64,000 nt of DNA, taken from assembly GCF_000429605.1 (NCBI RefSeq), contig NZ_AUCE01000012.1, forward strand, positions 558,001 to 622,000. The letters run 5' to 3'. The position numbers and the translations under genes were made by a program. This stretch comes from Azonexus hydrophilus DSM 23864 (GTDB lineage: Bacteria; Pseudomonadota; Gammaproteobacteria; Burkholderiales; Rhodocyclaceae). How positions within the stretch are numbered: the stretch's first letter is position 1; every line of letters starts with the position of its first letter. Of this stretch, positions 28,267-39,533 are shown piece after piece. The notes beneath the pieces were generated by a model. That model had not been told where the DNA came from. It saw only the letters and a list, made by a program, of their open reading frames with translations, and searched no databases.

Positions 28267-29373
28267 ATGGCTGCCCTCAATTCCATCCCTGCTGAAGTTC
28301 ATTGTGCCCAGGATTACGAAATCCTGGCCCGACACTTCCTGAGTGAAGGCGATTACGCTTATATCGCCGGGGGCTGCGGTCGGGATTCGACCTTGCGGGC
28401 CAACCGTGAGGCCTTTGACTCGGTCCGCCTCTGGCCGCGTCTTTTGCGTGACGTCCGGCATGGACACCTGGCGAGCACGCTGTTGGGCCATGCGCTGCCG
28501 CATCCGATCATGCTGGCACCGCTGGCGTATCAGACACTTGCGCATCCGCAAGGAGAAATCGACGTTGCCCGGGCGGCGGCGGCCACCGATAGCTGCCTGA
28601 TCCTGAGTACCCTGTCGGGGCGCAGCATCGAGGAAACCATGCCACATGCGGGTGAGGCACGCTGGTTCCAGCTTTATTTCCAAACTGATCGGGCGGCAAC
28701 ACTGGACCTTGTCAGACGTGCGGAGTCTGCAGCTTGCCAGGTGCTGGTGGTGACCCTGGATACGGCGATAAAACTGCCGAGTCTTGGGGCATTGCGCAGT
28801 GGCTTTTCCATGCCGGCACGGGTTGTCGCCGCCAATCTGACGAATTATCAAGCGCCGGCAGCGCTTGCGCTGGCGCGGGGGCAGAGCCGCATTTTTCAGG
28901 GGGCCATGGCCGGTGCTCCCAATCTCGACGACCTGCGCTGGCTGCTCGGGCAGACCCGGCTGCCGATTGTCGTCAAGGGCGTACTGCATCCGGAGGATGC
29001 GCTGATGCTGAAAGCGATGGGGATCGCCGGGCAGGTCGTTTCCAATCATGGTGGCCGTTCGCTCGATGGCGCACCGGCGAGCCTGGAGGTGCTGCCAGCG
29101 ATGCGCGCGGCGGTGGGGCCCGGCTATCCCCTGTTGCTCGATAGCGGTATCCGTTCGGGTACCGATATTTTCCGGGGGCTGGCTGCGGGAGCCAACGCGG
29201 TACTGGTTGGCCGCCTGCAGGTCTATGCCTTGGCGGTGGCGGGCGCATTGGGCGTGGCTCACATGCTGCGCCTGTTGCGCGAGGAGCTCGAGGCGTGCAT
29301 GGCCCAGGCCGGTTGCGCCACATTGGCCGACATTGGCCCGCAAATGATTTATCGAAACAAGGACGAGGCTTAA
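28267..29373 (+). CDS. FMN-dependent alpha-hydroxy-acid oxidase/dehydrogenase
   Basis: A 368-residue TIM-barrel flavoprotein of the glycolate oxidase/LldD family. Recognisable segments: the N-terminal YIAGGCGRDST (family YIxGGAxDE-like, here with an unusual Cys), QLYFQTDR, TLDTA, VVKGVLHPEDA (FMN-binding Lys), the catalytic SNHGGRSLDG with its His and Arg, and DSGIRSGTDIF / LVGR for FMN phosphate. The substrate is not evident. Its position between a siderophore receptor and a PiuC-type dioxygenase suggests oxidation of a hydroxy-acid part of an imported chelator, which is inference. The ATG at 28267 is preferred to a TTG at 28258. Confidence 0.88.
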   Translation: MAALNSIPAEVHCAQDYEILARHFLSEGDYAYIAGGCGRDSTLRANREAFDSVRLWPRLLRDVRHGHLASTLLGHALPHPIMLAPLAYQTLAHPQGEIDVARAAAATDSCLILSTLSGRSIEETMPHAGEARWFQLYFQTDRAATLDLVRRAESAACQVLVVTLDTAIKLPSLGALRSGFSMPARVVAANLTNYQAPAALALARGQSRIFQGAMAGAPNLDDLRWLLGQTRLPIVVKGVLHPEDALMLKAMGIAGQVVSNHGGRSLDGAPASLEVLPAMRAAVGPGYPLLLDSGIRSGTDIFRGLAAGANAVLVGRLQVYALAVAGALGVAHMLRLLREELEACMAQAGCATLADIGPQMIYRNKDEA

Positions 29374-29376
29374 ATA

Positions 29377-30060
29377 ATGTTGATTCCGATCGAAGGCGTC
29401 CTCAGCAAGGACGAAGTGAAACAGTTCCGCGATTTGCTCGACGCTGCTGACTGGCAGGATGGTCTGAAAACGGCCGGCACCCTGGCTCGGGCGGTCAAGC
29501 GCAACCTGCAACTGGAGGATGGTTCGCCGTTGGCGGTCGAGCTTGGCAACCGCATCCTGAGGAAGCTTGGTGGTAACCCGCTGTTCATCTCGGCGGCCTT
29601 GCCGGCACGTATCTACCCGCCCAAGTTCAACCGCTACGCCGATGGCGGGACCTATGGTGCGCATGTGGATAGCGCGGTGATGCAGGTGCCGGGAACGTCG
29701 GTTTCGGTGCGCAGCGACCTGTCGGCAACCTTGTTCCTGGCCGAGCCGGAAGAATACGATGGTGGCGAATTGGAGATCGAAGGTCCGTTCGGCATCCAGG
29801 CGGCCAAGCTGGAGGCTGGCGACATGGTGCTCTACCCGTCGAGCAGCCTGCACCGGGTGACGCCGGTGACGCGCGGGGCGCGTGTCGCCTCCTTCATGTG
29901 GATCCAGAGCATGGTCCAGAACGACAGTTCGCGCACCTTGCTCTTCGACCTTGATCAGGCCATCCAGGGCATGACCGGCGTGGTGCCGCCCGACGATGAG
30001 CGCTTGCTCAAGCTGACCGCCGTTTATCACAACCTGCTGCGTCAGTGGGCGCAGCCGTAA
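29377..30060 (+). CDS. piuC: PKHD-type Fe(II)/2-oxoglutarate dioxygenase, PiuC/YbiX family
   Basis: A 227-residue cytosolic hydroxylase. It opens [19 protein letters not shown] and carries the Fe(II)-binding HVDSAV (HxD), the second His in [14 protein letters not shown] and the following Arg for 2-oxoglutarate. Genes of this family sit beside Fiu/PiuA receptors and are iron-repressed; the physiological substrate is not settled. It is 3 bp from the hydroxy-acid oxidase gene and 14 bp from the FutA-like gene, supporting one iron-acquisition operon under the Fur box at 25754. Confidence 0.92.
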   Translation: MLIPIEGVLSKDEVKQFRDLLDAADWQDGLKTAGTLARAVKRNLQLEDGSPLAVELGNRILRKLGGNPLFISAALPARIYPPKFNRYADGGTYGAHVDSAVMQVPGTSVSVRSDLSATLFLAEPEEYDGGELEIEGPFGIQAAKLEAGDMVLYPSSSLHRVTPVTRGARVASFMWIQSMVQNDSSRTLLFDLDQAIQGMTGVVPPDDERLLKLTAVYHNLLRQWAQP

Positions 30061-30074
30061 AGGGAAGCAAAGCA

Positions 30075-31088
30075 ATGATGAAACAACTTTTTCCCTTGCT
30101 GGTTGCCTTGCTATCGCTGAACGCAGCACAGGCCCAGGAGAAAGTGCTGAATCTCTATTCAGCCCGCCATTACCAAGCCGATGAGGCCTTGTACAACGAT
30201 TTCACCAAGCAGACCGGCATCCGCATCAACCGTATCGAAGGCAAGGCGCACGAATTGCTCGAGCGCATACGCAACGAAGGGGTGAACAGTCCGGCCGACG
30301 TCTTCATCACCGTGGACGCTGCCAGTCTGGCCGTGGCCAACGCCTGGGGCATCTTCGCTCCGGTCAAGTCGGCCGTGCTGGAGAGCCGGATTCCCGCGCA
30401 CCTGCGCTCGGATACCTGGTTTGCCTTCTCGACCCGGGCGCGGATGATCATCTACAACAAGCGCAAGCTCAAGGCCGAGGATGTACCGACCTATGAGTCG
30501 CTTGCCGATCCCAAGCTGAAGGGCATGTACTGCAGCATTCCCGGTGGGCATATCTACAACCTGACCTGGGTTGCCGCACAAGTGGTTCATCATGGCGAAG
30601 CCAGGGCGGAGGATTGGGCGCGTGGTCTAGTTGCCAATCTGGCACGCAATCCCAGAGGTGGGGATACCGACCAGATCAAGTCGGTGGCCAGCGGCGAATG
30701 CGGCGTGGCTGTCTCGAACAGCTACTACCTGGCCCGGATGATGGCTTCGGAGCGGGTCGAGGACCGCAACCTGGTCAAGCGGCTCGGCATTGTCTGGCCG
30801 AACCAGAATGACTACGGCACCCACATCAACGTCTCTGGTGGCGGTATGGTCAAGACCAGCCGCAACCGCGAAGCGGCGCTGCGTTTCCTCGAGTACCTGG
30901 CCAGTGACGAGGCTCAACGTTATTTCGCCAACGGCAACAACGAGTGGCCGGCGGTGCCGACGGTCAAAGTGCATAACGAAGAACTGGCCGAACTTGGTCA
31001 ATTCAAGCCGGATACAACGGCGCTGGTGACGATTGCCAACCAGTTGCCGGCAGCACAGAAACTGCTGGACAGGGTAGGGTATCGCTGA
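30075..31088 (+). CDS. periplasmic Fe(III) ABC-transporter binding protein (FutA/FbpA-like)
   Basis: A 337-residue extracellular solute-binding protein. Its signal peptide is MMKQLFPLLVALLSLNAAQA, followed by the mature start EKVLNLYSARHY, the standard opening of FutA/FbpA ferric-binding proteins. Tyrosines for Fe(III) coordination are visible in NLYSARHY and the paired Tyr of SNSYYLARM. AGGGAAG lies 7 bases before the ATG at 30075. No permease or ATPase gene follows; a strong terminator does, so the transporter partners must be encoded elsewhere or the protein serves another system. Confidence 0.93.
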   Translation: MMKQLFPLLVALLSLNAAQAQEKVLNLYSARHYQADEALYNDFTKQTGIRINRIEGKAHELLERIRNEGVNSPADVFITVDAASLAVANAWGIFAPVKSAVLESRIPAHLRSDTWFAFSTRARMIIYNKRKLKAEDVPTYESLADPKLKGMYCSIPGGHIYNLTWVAAQVVHHGEARAEDWARGLVANLARNPRGGDTDQIKSVASGECGVAVSNSYYLARMMASERVEDRNLVKRLGIVWPNQNDYGTHINVSGGGMVKTSRNREAALRFLEYLASDEAQRYFANGNNEWPAVPTVKVHNEELAELGQFKPDTTALVTIANQLPAAQKLLDRVGYR

Positions 31089-31090
31089 AC

Positions 31091-31128
31091 AATGAAAAAC
31101 GGGAACCTCAAGGTTCCCGTTTTTCATT
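31091..31128. terminator. bidirectional terminator between futA-like gene and bfd
   Basis: AATGAAAAACGGGAACCT at 31091-31108 pairs perfectly over 18 bp with 31111-31128 around a CA loop. The AAAAA/TTTTT flanks make it a rho-independent terminator in both directions for the two convergent genes. Confidence 0.93.
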
Positions 31129-31139
31129 GACCTGGGTGA

Positions 31140-31343
31140 TCAGGCCGCCATTCGCATGAGCTTGCTCGGTTTGCCCTGCTGGCCATGTACTTCCTTGAGA
31201 CATTCATGCGCGCACGAAGCACAGCGGCCGCAGTCGCGGGTGACACCGAGGTCACGGCGCAGGTCCTTGAGCGTGCGCGCGCCGCTTTCCGCGGCTTCGC
31301 GGATTTGGCGATCTGTGACTGCCTGGCAAACGCAAACGTACAT
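31140..31343 (-). CDS. bfd: bacterioferritin-associated ferredoxin
   Basis: A 67-residue [2Fe-2S] protein that reduces bacterioferritin haem so that stored iron can be released. The cluster ligands Cys4 and Cys6 (MYVCVC) and Cys38 and Cys41 (CGRC) are intact, with two further C-terminal cysteines (SCAHEC) beyond the family minimum. The start at 31343 gives the family's MYVCVCQAVTDRQI opening and has GGAGA upstream; longer open sequence above it is leader. A sigma70-like promoter and Fur-like AT-rich sequence precede it, consistent with induction on iron starvation. The bacterioferritin genes lie directly upstream. Confidence 0.95.
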   Translation of the reverse strand: MYVCVCQAVTDRQIREAAESGARTLKDLRRDLGVTRDCGRCASCAHECLKEVHGQQGKPSKLMRMAA

Positions 31344-31381
31344 GACACGTCTCCGTGGAGATTCAAATAAGAACAATTTGC

Positions 31382-31409
31382 ATTCTATACAGATGCGAAT
31401 GAATGTCAA
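31382..31409 (-). promoter_or_regulatory. sigma70-like promoter of bfd with Fur-like sequence
   Basis: On the minus strand TTGACA (31404-31409), a 16-bp spacer and TAGAAT (31382-31387). The surrounding 31365-31412 contains AATAAGAACAATTTGCATT and GCGAATGAATGTCAATA, AT-rich half-sites compatible with Fur binding. Confidence 0.55.
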
Positions 31410-31496
31410 TAAACTTTGAGCGATTTGTTGTCTTGACGACAATTCCCGCCCCGTGGCCTCGTTGTCGCAAAAAGAATGCCCGGACGGCGGGCAATA

Positions 31497-31523
31497 AAAA
31501 ACCGCGGACTAGCCGCGGTTTTT
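31497..31523 (-). terminator. terminator of the bacterioferritin operon
   Basis: AAAAACCGCGG at 31497-31507 pairs perfectly with CCGCGGTTTTT at 31513-31523 around a 5-base loop, 20 bp after the bfr stop. On the minus strand the stem is followed by a T run. Confidence 0.9.
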
Positions 31524-31542
31524 ACCTGGGTGAAAGGTGGGT

Positions 31543-32025
31543 TCAGCCTTCGCCCGGCTCCATGTGCGCCTGCAGGTAGTTCGGCAGGGTGACGTCCTTG
31601 ATCAGCGATTGCTGCGTTTCCAGCCAGTCGATGGCTTCCTCGCAGTGTTCGAGCAGGTCTTCGAGCAGTTCGCGGCTGACGTAGTCCTGGAGTTCCTCGC
31701 ACAGGGCGATGGCCTCGATCAGTAGCGGGCGCTGGATGGTCTGCTCGTACTTCAGGTCGCCCTGCAGGCATTCGACGACGTTCTCGCCGATCATCAGCTT
31801 ACCGAGGTTCTGCAGATTGGGCAGGCCTTCGAGGAAGAGGATGCGCTCGATCAGCTCGTCGGCTTCCTTCATCACCCGGATCGACTGCTTGTACTGGTAG
31901 TCGTTGAGCTTTTCCAGGCCCCAGTTGCGGAACATGCGGGCGTGCAGGAAATACTGGTTGATCGAGGTCAGCTCGTTCTTGAGGACTTTGTTGAGGATGT
32001 CGATGATCTTCTTGTCGCCTTTCAT
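31543..32025 (-). CDS. bfr: bacterioferritin subunit, haem-binding type with degenerate ferroxidase site
   Basis: A 160-residue bacterioferritin that keeps the haem ligand Met52 and the general sequence ([28 protein letters not shown]). The di-iron site is broken: against E. coli Bfr, Glu18 and Glu94 remain, but Glu51 is Val51, His54 is Glu54, and the Glu127/His130 pair is replaced by Cys128 and Ala131 (one residue is inserted). It should bind haem but be poor at Fe(II) oxidation. The gene 10 bp upstream encodes the opposite type, so a mixed 24-mer is expected. Two-subunit bacterioferritins of this kind are known in Neisseria and Magnetospirillum. Confidence 0.93.
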   Translation of the reverse strand: MKGDKKIIDILNKVLKNELTSINQYFLHARMFRNWGLEKLNDYQYKQSIRVMKEADELIERILFLEGLPNLQNLGKLMIGENVVECLQGDLKYEQTIQRPLLIEAIALCEELQDYVSRELLEDLLEHCEEAIDWLETQQSLIKDVTLPNYLQAHMEPGEG

Positions 32026-32035
32026 GTCGTCCTCC

Positions 32036-32521
32036 TCAGGCCGGGCTGCCCGAGCCCATCTGGCTCTGCAGGTAGTTTTGCAGACCGACCAGTTCGATCA
32101 GGCGCAATTGTTTTTCCAGGAAGTAGGCATGGTCGACTTCGGTGTCTTCCAGTTGCACTGCCAGCATGTCGCGGGAGACGTAGTCCTGGGCTTTTTCGCA
32201 GGCGGCGATGGCTTTTTTCAGGTGACCATCGACCTCGTATTCGAGCGCCAGATCCGCCTTGAGCATGTCCGGGACAGCCTTGCCGACCTTCATCGGGTTA
32301 CGCTTGGACAGGTCGGGTTTGCCTTCCAGGAAGAGGATGCGCTGGATCAGGGCGCGGGCGTGCTGGCGCTCGTGGTCGGATTCGTGGATCGATTTCTCGG
32401 CCAGCTCGTTGAGACCCATGTCGGCGTACATCTCGCCGTGGATCAGGTACTGGTCAACGGCAGTCAGTTCGCCGGTCAGCAATTCATTGAGGATGTCGAT
32501 AATCTTCTTGTCGCCCTTCAT
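32036..32521 (-). CDS. bfr: bacterioferritin subunit, ferroxidase type lacking the haem methionine
   Basis: A 161-residue bacterioferritin with a complete ferroxidase centre (Glu18, Glu51, His54, Glu94, Glu128, His131 by alignment to E. coli Bfr) but Arg52 in place of the haem ligand Met52. It should oxidise Fe(II) and contribute mineral formation, relying on the partner subunit encoded 10 bp downstream for haem and for Bfd docking. Both genes start [12 protein letters not shown], indicating an old duplication. A GCCAGC-rich leader element and a sigma70-like promoter lie upstream. Confidence 0.94.
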   Translation of the reverse strand: MKGDKKIIDILNELLTGELTAVDQYLIHGEMYADMGLNELAEKSIHESDHERQHARALIQRILFLEGKPDLSKRNPMKVGKAVPDMLKADLALEYEVDGHLKKAIAACEKAQDYVSRDMLAVQLEDTEVDHAYFLEKQLRLIELVGLQNYLQSQMGSGSPA

Positions 32522-32545
32522 GGCATTTCTCCTGAGAATGAGGGG

Positions 32546-32576
32546 TGGCTGGCTGGCGTGACGCGGCTGGCTTGCC
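32546..32576 (-). repeat. GCCAGC-rich leader element, copy B
   Basis: On the minus (sense) strand GCAAGCCAGCC, a 7-base spacer and GCCAGCCAGCC, placed in the 5' leader of the ferroxidase-type bacterioferritin gene. Confidence 0.6.
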
Positions 32577-32585
32577 GTGGGCCGG

Positions 32586-32613
32586 ATTGTAGAAGCTCAG
32601 ACGCCCAATTCAA
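32586..32613 (-). promoter_or_regulatory. sigma70-like promoter of the bacterioferritin operon
   Basis: Minus-strand TTGAAT (32608-32613), 16-bp spacer, TACAAT (32586-32591), about 65-90 bp before the bfr start. Confidence 0.55.
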
Positions 32614-32650
32614 AGCATTGTTCCCGAAAAAGTGCTTTATTTACAATGAA

Positions 32651-35376
<2,726 letters not shown>

Positions 35377-35377
<1 letters not shown>

Positions 35378-36465
35378 CAAAGTGTCTTCAGGAAAGCTTC
35401 AAGCGCCTGCATTTCGCGCTCGTCGAGCTCAAGCGGCTTGACCAGTGTTGATGTCACCGGGAAGCGCGGATCCTTGGCCTGTGCCTCGTTGGCGGGTTTG
35501 GGGTGGAACATGCCGGCGTTGTACATGTTGACGATGCCGCGCAGCGAGCGGAACAGTCCGTTGTGCATCCACGGGCCGCTACGCGAGACGTTGCGCAGCG
35601 TCGGCGTTTTGAACTTGCCGACGTCCTCATTCTTGCCAGTGACGTTGTAGCGGCCGAGGTCTTCGTATTTACGCCCGAAGTAGGTCAGGCCGAGGTTGTG
35701 GAATTCGTTGTCGTTGAGTGCCGGACCGCTGTGGCAGGTCATGCAGCGTGCCTTGGTGCGGAACAGGTGAAGGCCGAGCAGTTGGCGGTCGTCGAGTGCC
35801 TTGTGATCGCCGTCGATGAAGGCGTCGAAGGCGGTACGCTCGGCAACCAGCGTGCGCTGGTAGGCGGCAAGCGCGCCCTGGATGCGTTCCAGCGTCACCG
35901 CGCTGTCGCCCCAGGCAGCGGCGAACTCCTCGGCGTAACCGGGGATCGCCGTCAGCTTGGCCGGCAGTTCCTTGAGCTCCATTGCCATCTCGGCCGGGTC
36001 GGCGATCGGGCCGAGCGCCTGGTGTTCCAGCGTCGGCGCGCGGCCGTCCCAGAACAGGCTGCTGGCGCCGGCGACGCCGACCAGCGCCGGCGCATTGCGC
36101 CGGCCTTGACGCCCTTCGTGGCCGGGCGTGACCGCCAGCGTATCGGCGTAGGCATGCTCGGGGCGATGGCAGGAAGCGCAGGCGATCTTGCCGGACGCCG
36201 ACAGTGCCGGATCGAAGAACAGACGGATGCCGAGCTTGAGCATCGGGTAGGAAATCATGGATGGCAGGTCGGGCGTTTTTGCCGACGCCATCTCCTGCCA
36301 GGCGACCTGACCTTCGACCTGCGGCGCCGGCCACTCGGCCAGCGGCCGGGCGTAGGCCTGGCGCAGGCAGCCCGGGTCGCGGCCATCTAGCGGTTGGCGA
36401 CAATCGCTGGCTGCGGAGGCGAGGAACGGCAGGCCAAGGATGATCAAAGGGAGAATTTTTTTCAT
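35377..36465 (-). CDS. di-haem cytochrome c peroxidase/MauG-family protein
   Basis: A 362-residue periplasmic protein with a signal peptide (MKKILPLIILGLPFLASA), and haem sites CASCH (96-100) and CMTCH (241-245). The pattern RRNAPALVG...LFWDGR...LEHQ of the CcpA/MauG superfamily is present. N-terminal Cys22 and Cys33 could form a disulfide. The start at 36465 is chosen because it begins a clear signal peptide. It could be an H2O2 peroxidase, or a MauG/MbnH-type oxidase acting on a protein or peptide; the receptor-peptidase setting favours the latter but does not prove it. Confidence 0.92.
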
Positions 36466-36523
36466 GGCATTCGGGGGTGAAGGCGCCGGCGTTTTCGGCC
36501 GGCGCACGTCGACAGTGAAGAAG

Positions 36524-39376
36524 TCAGAAACGGTAGCCAAGCTCTACCCAGAACTGGCGGCCGATTTCGTAGGTGGGGATGGTGCTGGAACTGACACTGC
36601 TTTGGGCAACCGAAGCCTTATCGAGTACGTTGAAGACATCGAAATTGACGAAGAAGGCTTGATCACGAGTTGTCGGGTATTCCCAGCCGAGGCGCAGATC
36701 CCAGGTAAGGGCGGGCTTGTAGCTGCGCTCTTCCCAGACCGCGATTTGTATTCCTTCATGGAATACCCCCGAGGTGTTGGCTGAGGCAACTTGACCGACG
36801 GCTTTGTAAGCCGCGCGATAGCGAAGGAAGTTCGACCAGGTGAGATTCCATTGCGGGATCCTGGTTTCGGTGCTGAGACGCAGAGTCCATGGGCGGTTGA
36901 AGTTTTCTGCCGGACGATCGGTATAGCGCATCACGCTGCCCTTGTACTGAATGTACGGGTTGGCAAGGTAAATGTCGGTGTCGGTGTCAATGTAGTCCGG
37001 GGCGTTACTCTTGCTCTGCCACCAGTCAAGGGCCAATTGGCCTTTGGTTCGGGTGCCGAGCCAGCTAAACTCTTCAAGCGGAGTCACTGTGAATGACACA
37101 ACGTCGGTTTCGCTCTTGCCACCGTTGGTGTATGTCGTATAGCTACTGGAGAGATTGGTCGGGTCGGTAGACGGTTCGCCGATGCTGCTGCCCTTGACCT
37201 GGATGATTTGGTCTCGGCCCTGACGATGGACATATTTCAGGCGGTAGTTGAACCCTCGCCATTGTTGTTCGATGCCGGCCATCAGCTCGTCGTCGTAAGG
37301 AATATCGAGCTGATTGAACTTCATGTTGTCGGCGGCCCTAGTGCCCACCGTCCAGGTGGAATCAACGGTGTTTCGCTGCTCGCTGTTGTAGCGCAGACGG
37401 TTGCGCCCCTCGCGCAGACGCAGGCCGGTGATGTTGCGGCCATAGTAACGATTGACGCCGGCATTCAGGATGGTGGTGCTGTCGGCGAACAGGTCATACT
37501 TGATGGCCAGTCGCGGGGCGACAGTCGTTTTGTTGGTGTAGTCGTCGCCGTCCACTCGAACGCCAGGACGCAAGGATAGGCGCCCGATTTCCAAATCATC
37601 CTGTAGCCAGGCGCCCCATTGGGTGACGGTGAAATCAAATTCCCCCTTGGCGAAACGGGTGCGCCGCGTCAGGAGTTGACCAGGCCATCCGTTGACTGTG
37701 GTGCCCAGCGAACAGGCATCGACCACGACACCGCTACTGTTGGTGCAGGTAGCTGTCGAAACTGGTGTCGTGTAGGTACTGTTTTCGGTCAGGCGTTTGT
37801 AGTTGACCTGTTGGTGAGAAAATTCGAAGCCGCTCTGGATGCTGTGTTGCATGCCGAGAAGATTGAATGTGTTCCAGTCGCCGCTGGCCTTGTAGCGCCA
37901 TGTCTTTTGCTGTTGCTCGATATCTCCGTAGCCTCCTTCAAGACTGCTGGTGCTTGCGGTGTTGCCGATACCCCAGAATTTGCTCGAGGATTTTCGCCAC
38001 GTGTACCAGTCATCGAAATCCGAGTCTCGGGATTGATCGAATTCGCTATAGGAAAGGCTCTGATTGAATTTGACCGCGTCGCCATCCCATTTGGCAGCCA
38101 GCGTTAACAGTTTCCCTCCGTTACGGGTCTCGAAAGAGGAATTGGCAGCATTGCCTCGCCAGTAGGTGTTTTGTTCCGGTGCATGTGTGATGCTGCCTTC
38201 CAGGTCAAGCCGGCTGACTGGTTTCCAGAATGCTTTGAGAAAATAGTTGTCGATCGAGCGTTCCTGGTCTCGCTTCTGGACCCCCATGGTTGCTACGTTG
38301 GTAGACGAGTAGAAACTCGTCGGAACGGTCGAACGCTTCTGCGAGATGTTGGCCATCAGCCCGAAGTTTTCTGTCAGATGGCCCTCCAGCGTGGCACGCA
38401 GGATGGTTTTTTCGAACTCGGGTTGATCGAAGTGCGACGAGGAATTCTCAAAATCCTGCTGTTCTCTGTCGTCAATGTGATAGCGGGTCCACGAGGACCG
38501 CGACATCTGGTAGGAAATCTTGCCGCGCAGTTCCTTGCTGGGTTTGCGCGTTTTGGCTTCGACAACGCCCCCATTGAATTGGCCGTAGGACGCGGGTACG
38601 TTGCTGTCGTACACAGTGATGCTGTCGAGCAAGTCGGTGTCCAGGGCCAAGCCCTGGCTTTGTCCGGGAACATCAGCAAGGGAATTGATCCTGGATTCGG
38701 TTCGTTCGCCGGGGTCGATGTCGTTATTGAAATTTGTGCCGTCAACAATGAATGCGTTTTGGTAGTACTTGGCGCCATTGATGCTGATGTCAGCGGGCGC
38801 GATTTCCCCGGGAGTCTTGCTGCTCTGCTGTTTGTTGTCGAACTGGATGTTCGGGACAGTTTTGAGCAGGCTGGTGATGTCTCCGTTGCCGGCAGGCATT
38901 GCTTCAATGGTTCTGCGGCTGATTACCGTCGTACCCAAAGGCTCACGTTGATCGACAACGATGACTGGTGCCAGTTGTGCCTCGCGGGTGCTGCCGGCAG
39001 ACGCTTCGACGCTCTTCGGCAGCGCGACCAGGATGTAGCCGGAGGGCGTGCGGGCGACGCCGTAGCCGGTGTTGCGCAGCAGTGCGGTGAAACCGGCGTC
39101 GATTGCGTAGTTGCCCTTGAGTCCTTCGCTGTTCAGGCCCTTGAGCTTTTCGGCGTCGATCGCCAGCGAAACGCCGGATTGCACCGCGAAGCGGTTGAGT
39201 GCGGCGTCGAGCGGGCCGGCCGGAATGTCGTAGTGGCGGTTGGCCTGGGCATAGGCGATTGGTGCTGTGGTGGCAGCGAGGGTCGCGGTCAAGGCCAGGT
39301 GGGTGAGGAAAACCAGCGGCTTCAGGCGGGTGCGCAGGCGGCCGTGGCGGGTCGGGGGAGTGGTCGGTTTAGTCAT
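36524..39376 (-). CDS. TonB-dependent transducer receptor with STN signalling domain
   Basis: An outer-membrane receptor of 950 residues. After a long signal region it has an STN domain (about residues 48-118, NRHYDIPAGPLDAALNRFA onward), a TonB-box region, the plug (VISRRTIEAMP, DISINGAKYYQNAFIVDGTN) and a barrel ending in LGYRF. The STN domain is how FecA-type receptors signal to FecR and FecI, whose genes lie upstream. The plug has an uncommon asparagine-rich insertion, and the barrel is large. The substrate is unknown; the downstream MauG-like and M16 genes suggest a protein or peptide-derived ligand. It is less GC-rich than its neighbours. Confidence 0.93.
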   Translation of the reverse strand: MTKPTTPPTRHGRLRTRLKPLVFLTHLALTATLAATTAPIAYAQANRHYDIPAGPLDAALNRFAVQSGVSLAIDAEKLKGLNSEGLKGNYAIDAGFTALLRNTGYGVARTPSGYILVALPKSVEASAGSTREAQLAPVIVVDQREPLGTTVISRRTIEAMPAGNGDITSLLKTVPNIQFDNKQQSSKTPGEIAPADISINGAKYYQNAFIVDGTNFNNDIDPGERTESRINSLADVPGQSQGLALDTDLLDSITVYDSNVPASYGQFNGGVVEAKTRKPSKELRGKISYQMSRSSWTRYHIDDREQQDFENSSSHFDQPEFEKTILRATLEGHLTENFGLMANISQKRSTVPTSFYSSTNVATMGVQKRDQERSIDNYFLKAFWKPVSRLDLEGSITHAPEQNTYWRGNAANSSFETRNGGKLLTLAAKWDGDAVKFNQSLSYSEFDQSRDSDFDDWYTWRKSSSKFWGIGNTASTSSLEGGYGDIEQQQKTWRYKASGDWNTFNLLGMQHSIQSGFEFSHQQVNYKRLTENSTYTTPVSTATCTNSSGVVVDACSLGTTVNGWPGQLLTRRTRFAKGEFDFTVTQWGAWLQDDLEIGRLSLRPGVRVDGDDYTNKTTVAPRLAIKYDLFADSTTILNAGVNRYYGRNITGLRLREGRNRLRYNSEQRNTVDSTWTVGTRAADNMKFNQLDIPYDDELMAGIEQQWRGFNYRLKYVHRQGRDQIIQVKGSSIGEPSTDPTNLSSSYTTYTNGGKSETDVVSFTVTPLEEFSWLGTRTKGQLALDWWQSKSNAPDYIDTDTDIYLANPYIQYKGSVMRYTDRPAENFNRPWTLRLSTETRIPQWNLTWSNFLRYRAAYKAVGQVASANTSGVFHEGIQIAVWEERSYKPALTWDLRLGWEYPTTRDQAFFVNFDVFNVLDKASVAQSSVSSSTIPTYEIGRQFWVELGYRF

Positions 39377-39467
39377 CGTCGGCGTCCATTGGGGTTGGCA
39401 AGCCCGGGCGGGCAGGGACGAGTACCGGAACTGGCTGGCGCGACTGTGGATGCTGCGTGGCTACCCA

Positions 39468-39500
39468 ATCTCGTCTTTCATGGGTATTGACGGACGAGAT
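39468..39500. repeat. inverted repeat between fecR and the receptor gene
   Basis: ATCTCGTC (39468-39475) and GACGAGAT (39493-39500) form an 8-bp stem with a 17-base loop in the receptor leader. It could be a leader hairpin; no run of T follows on the minus strand. Confidence 0.4.
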
Positions 39501-39533
39501 CGCGAAAGCGGAACTGTCCGGGCAAAAAAATCT

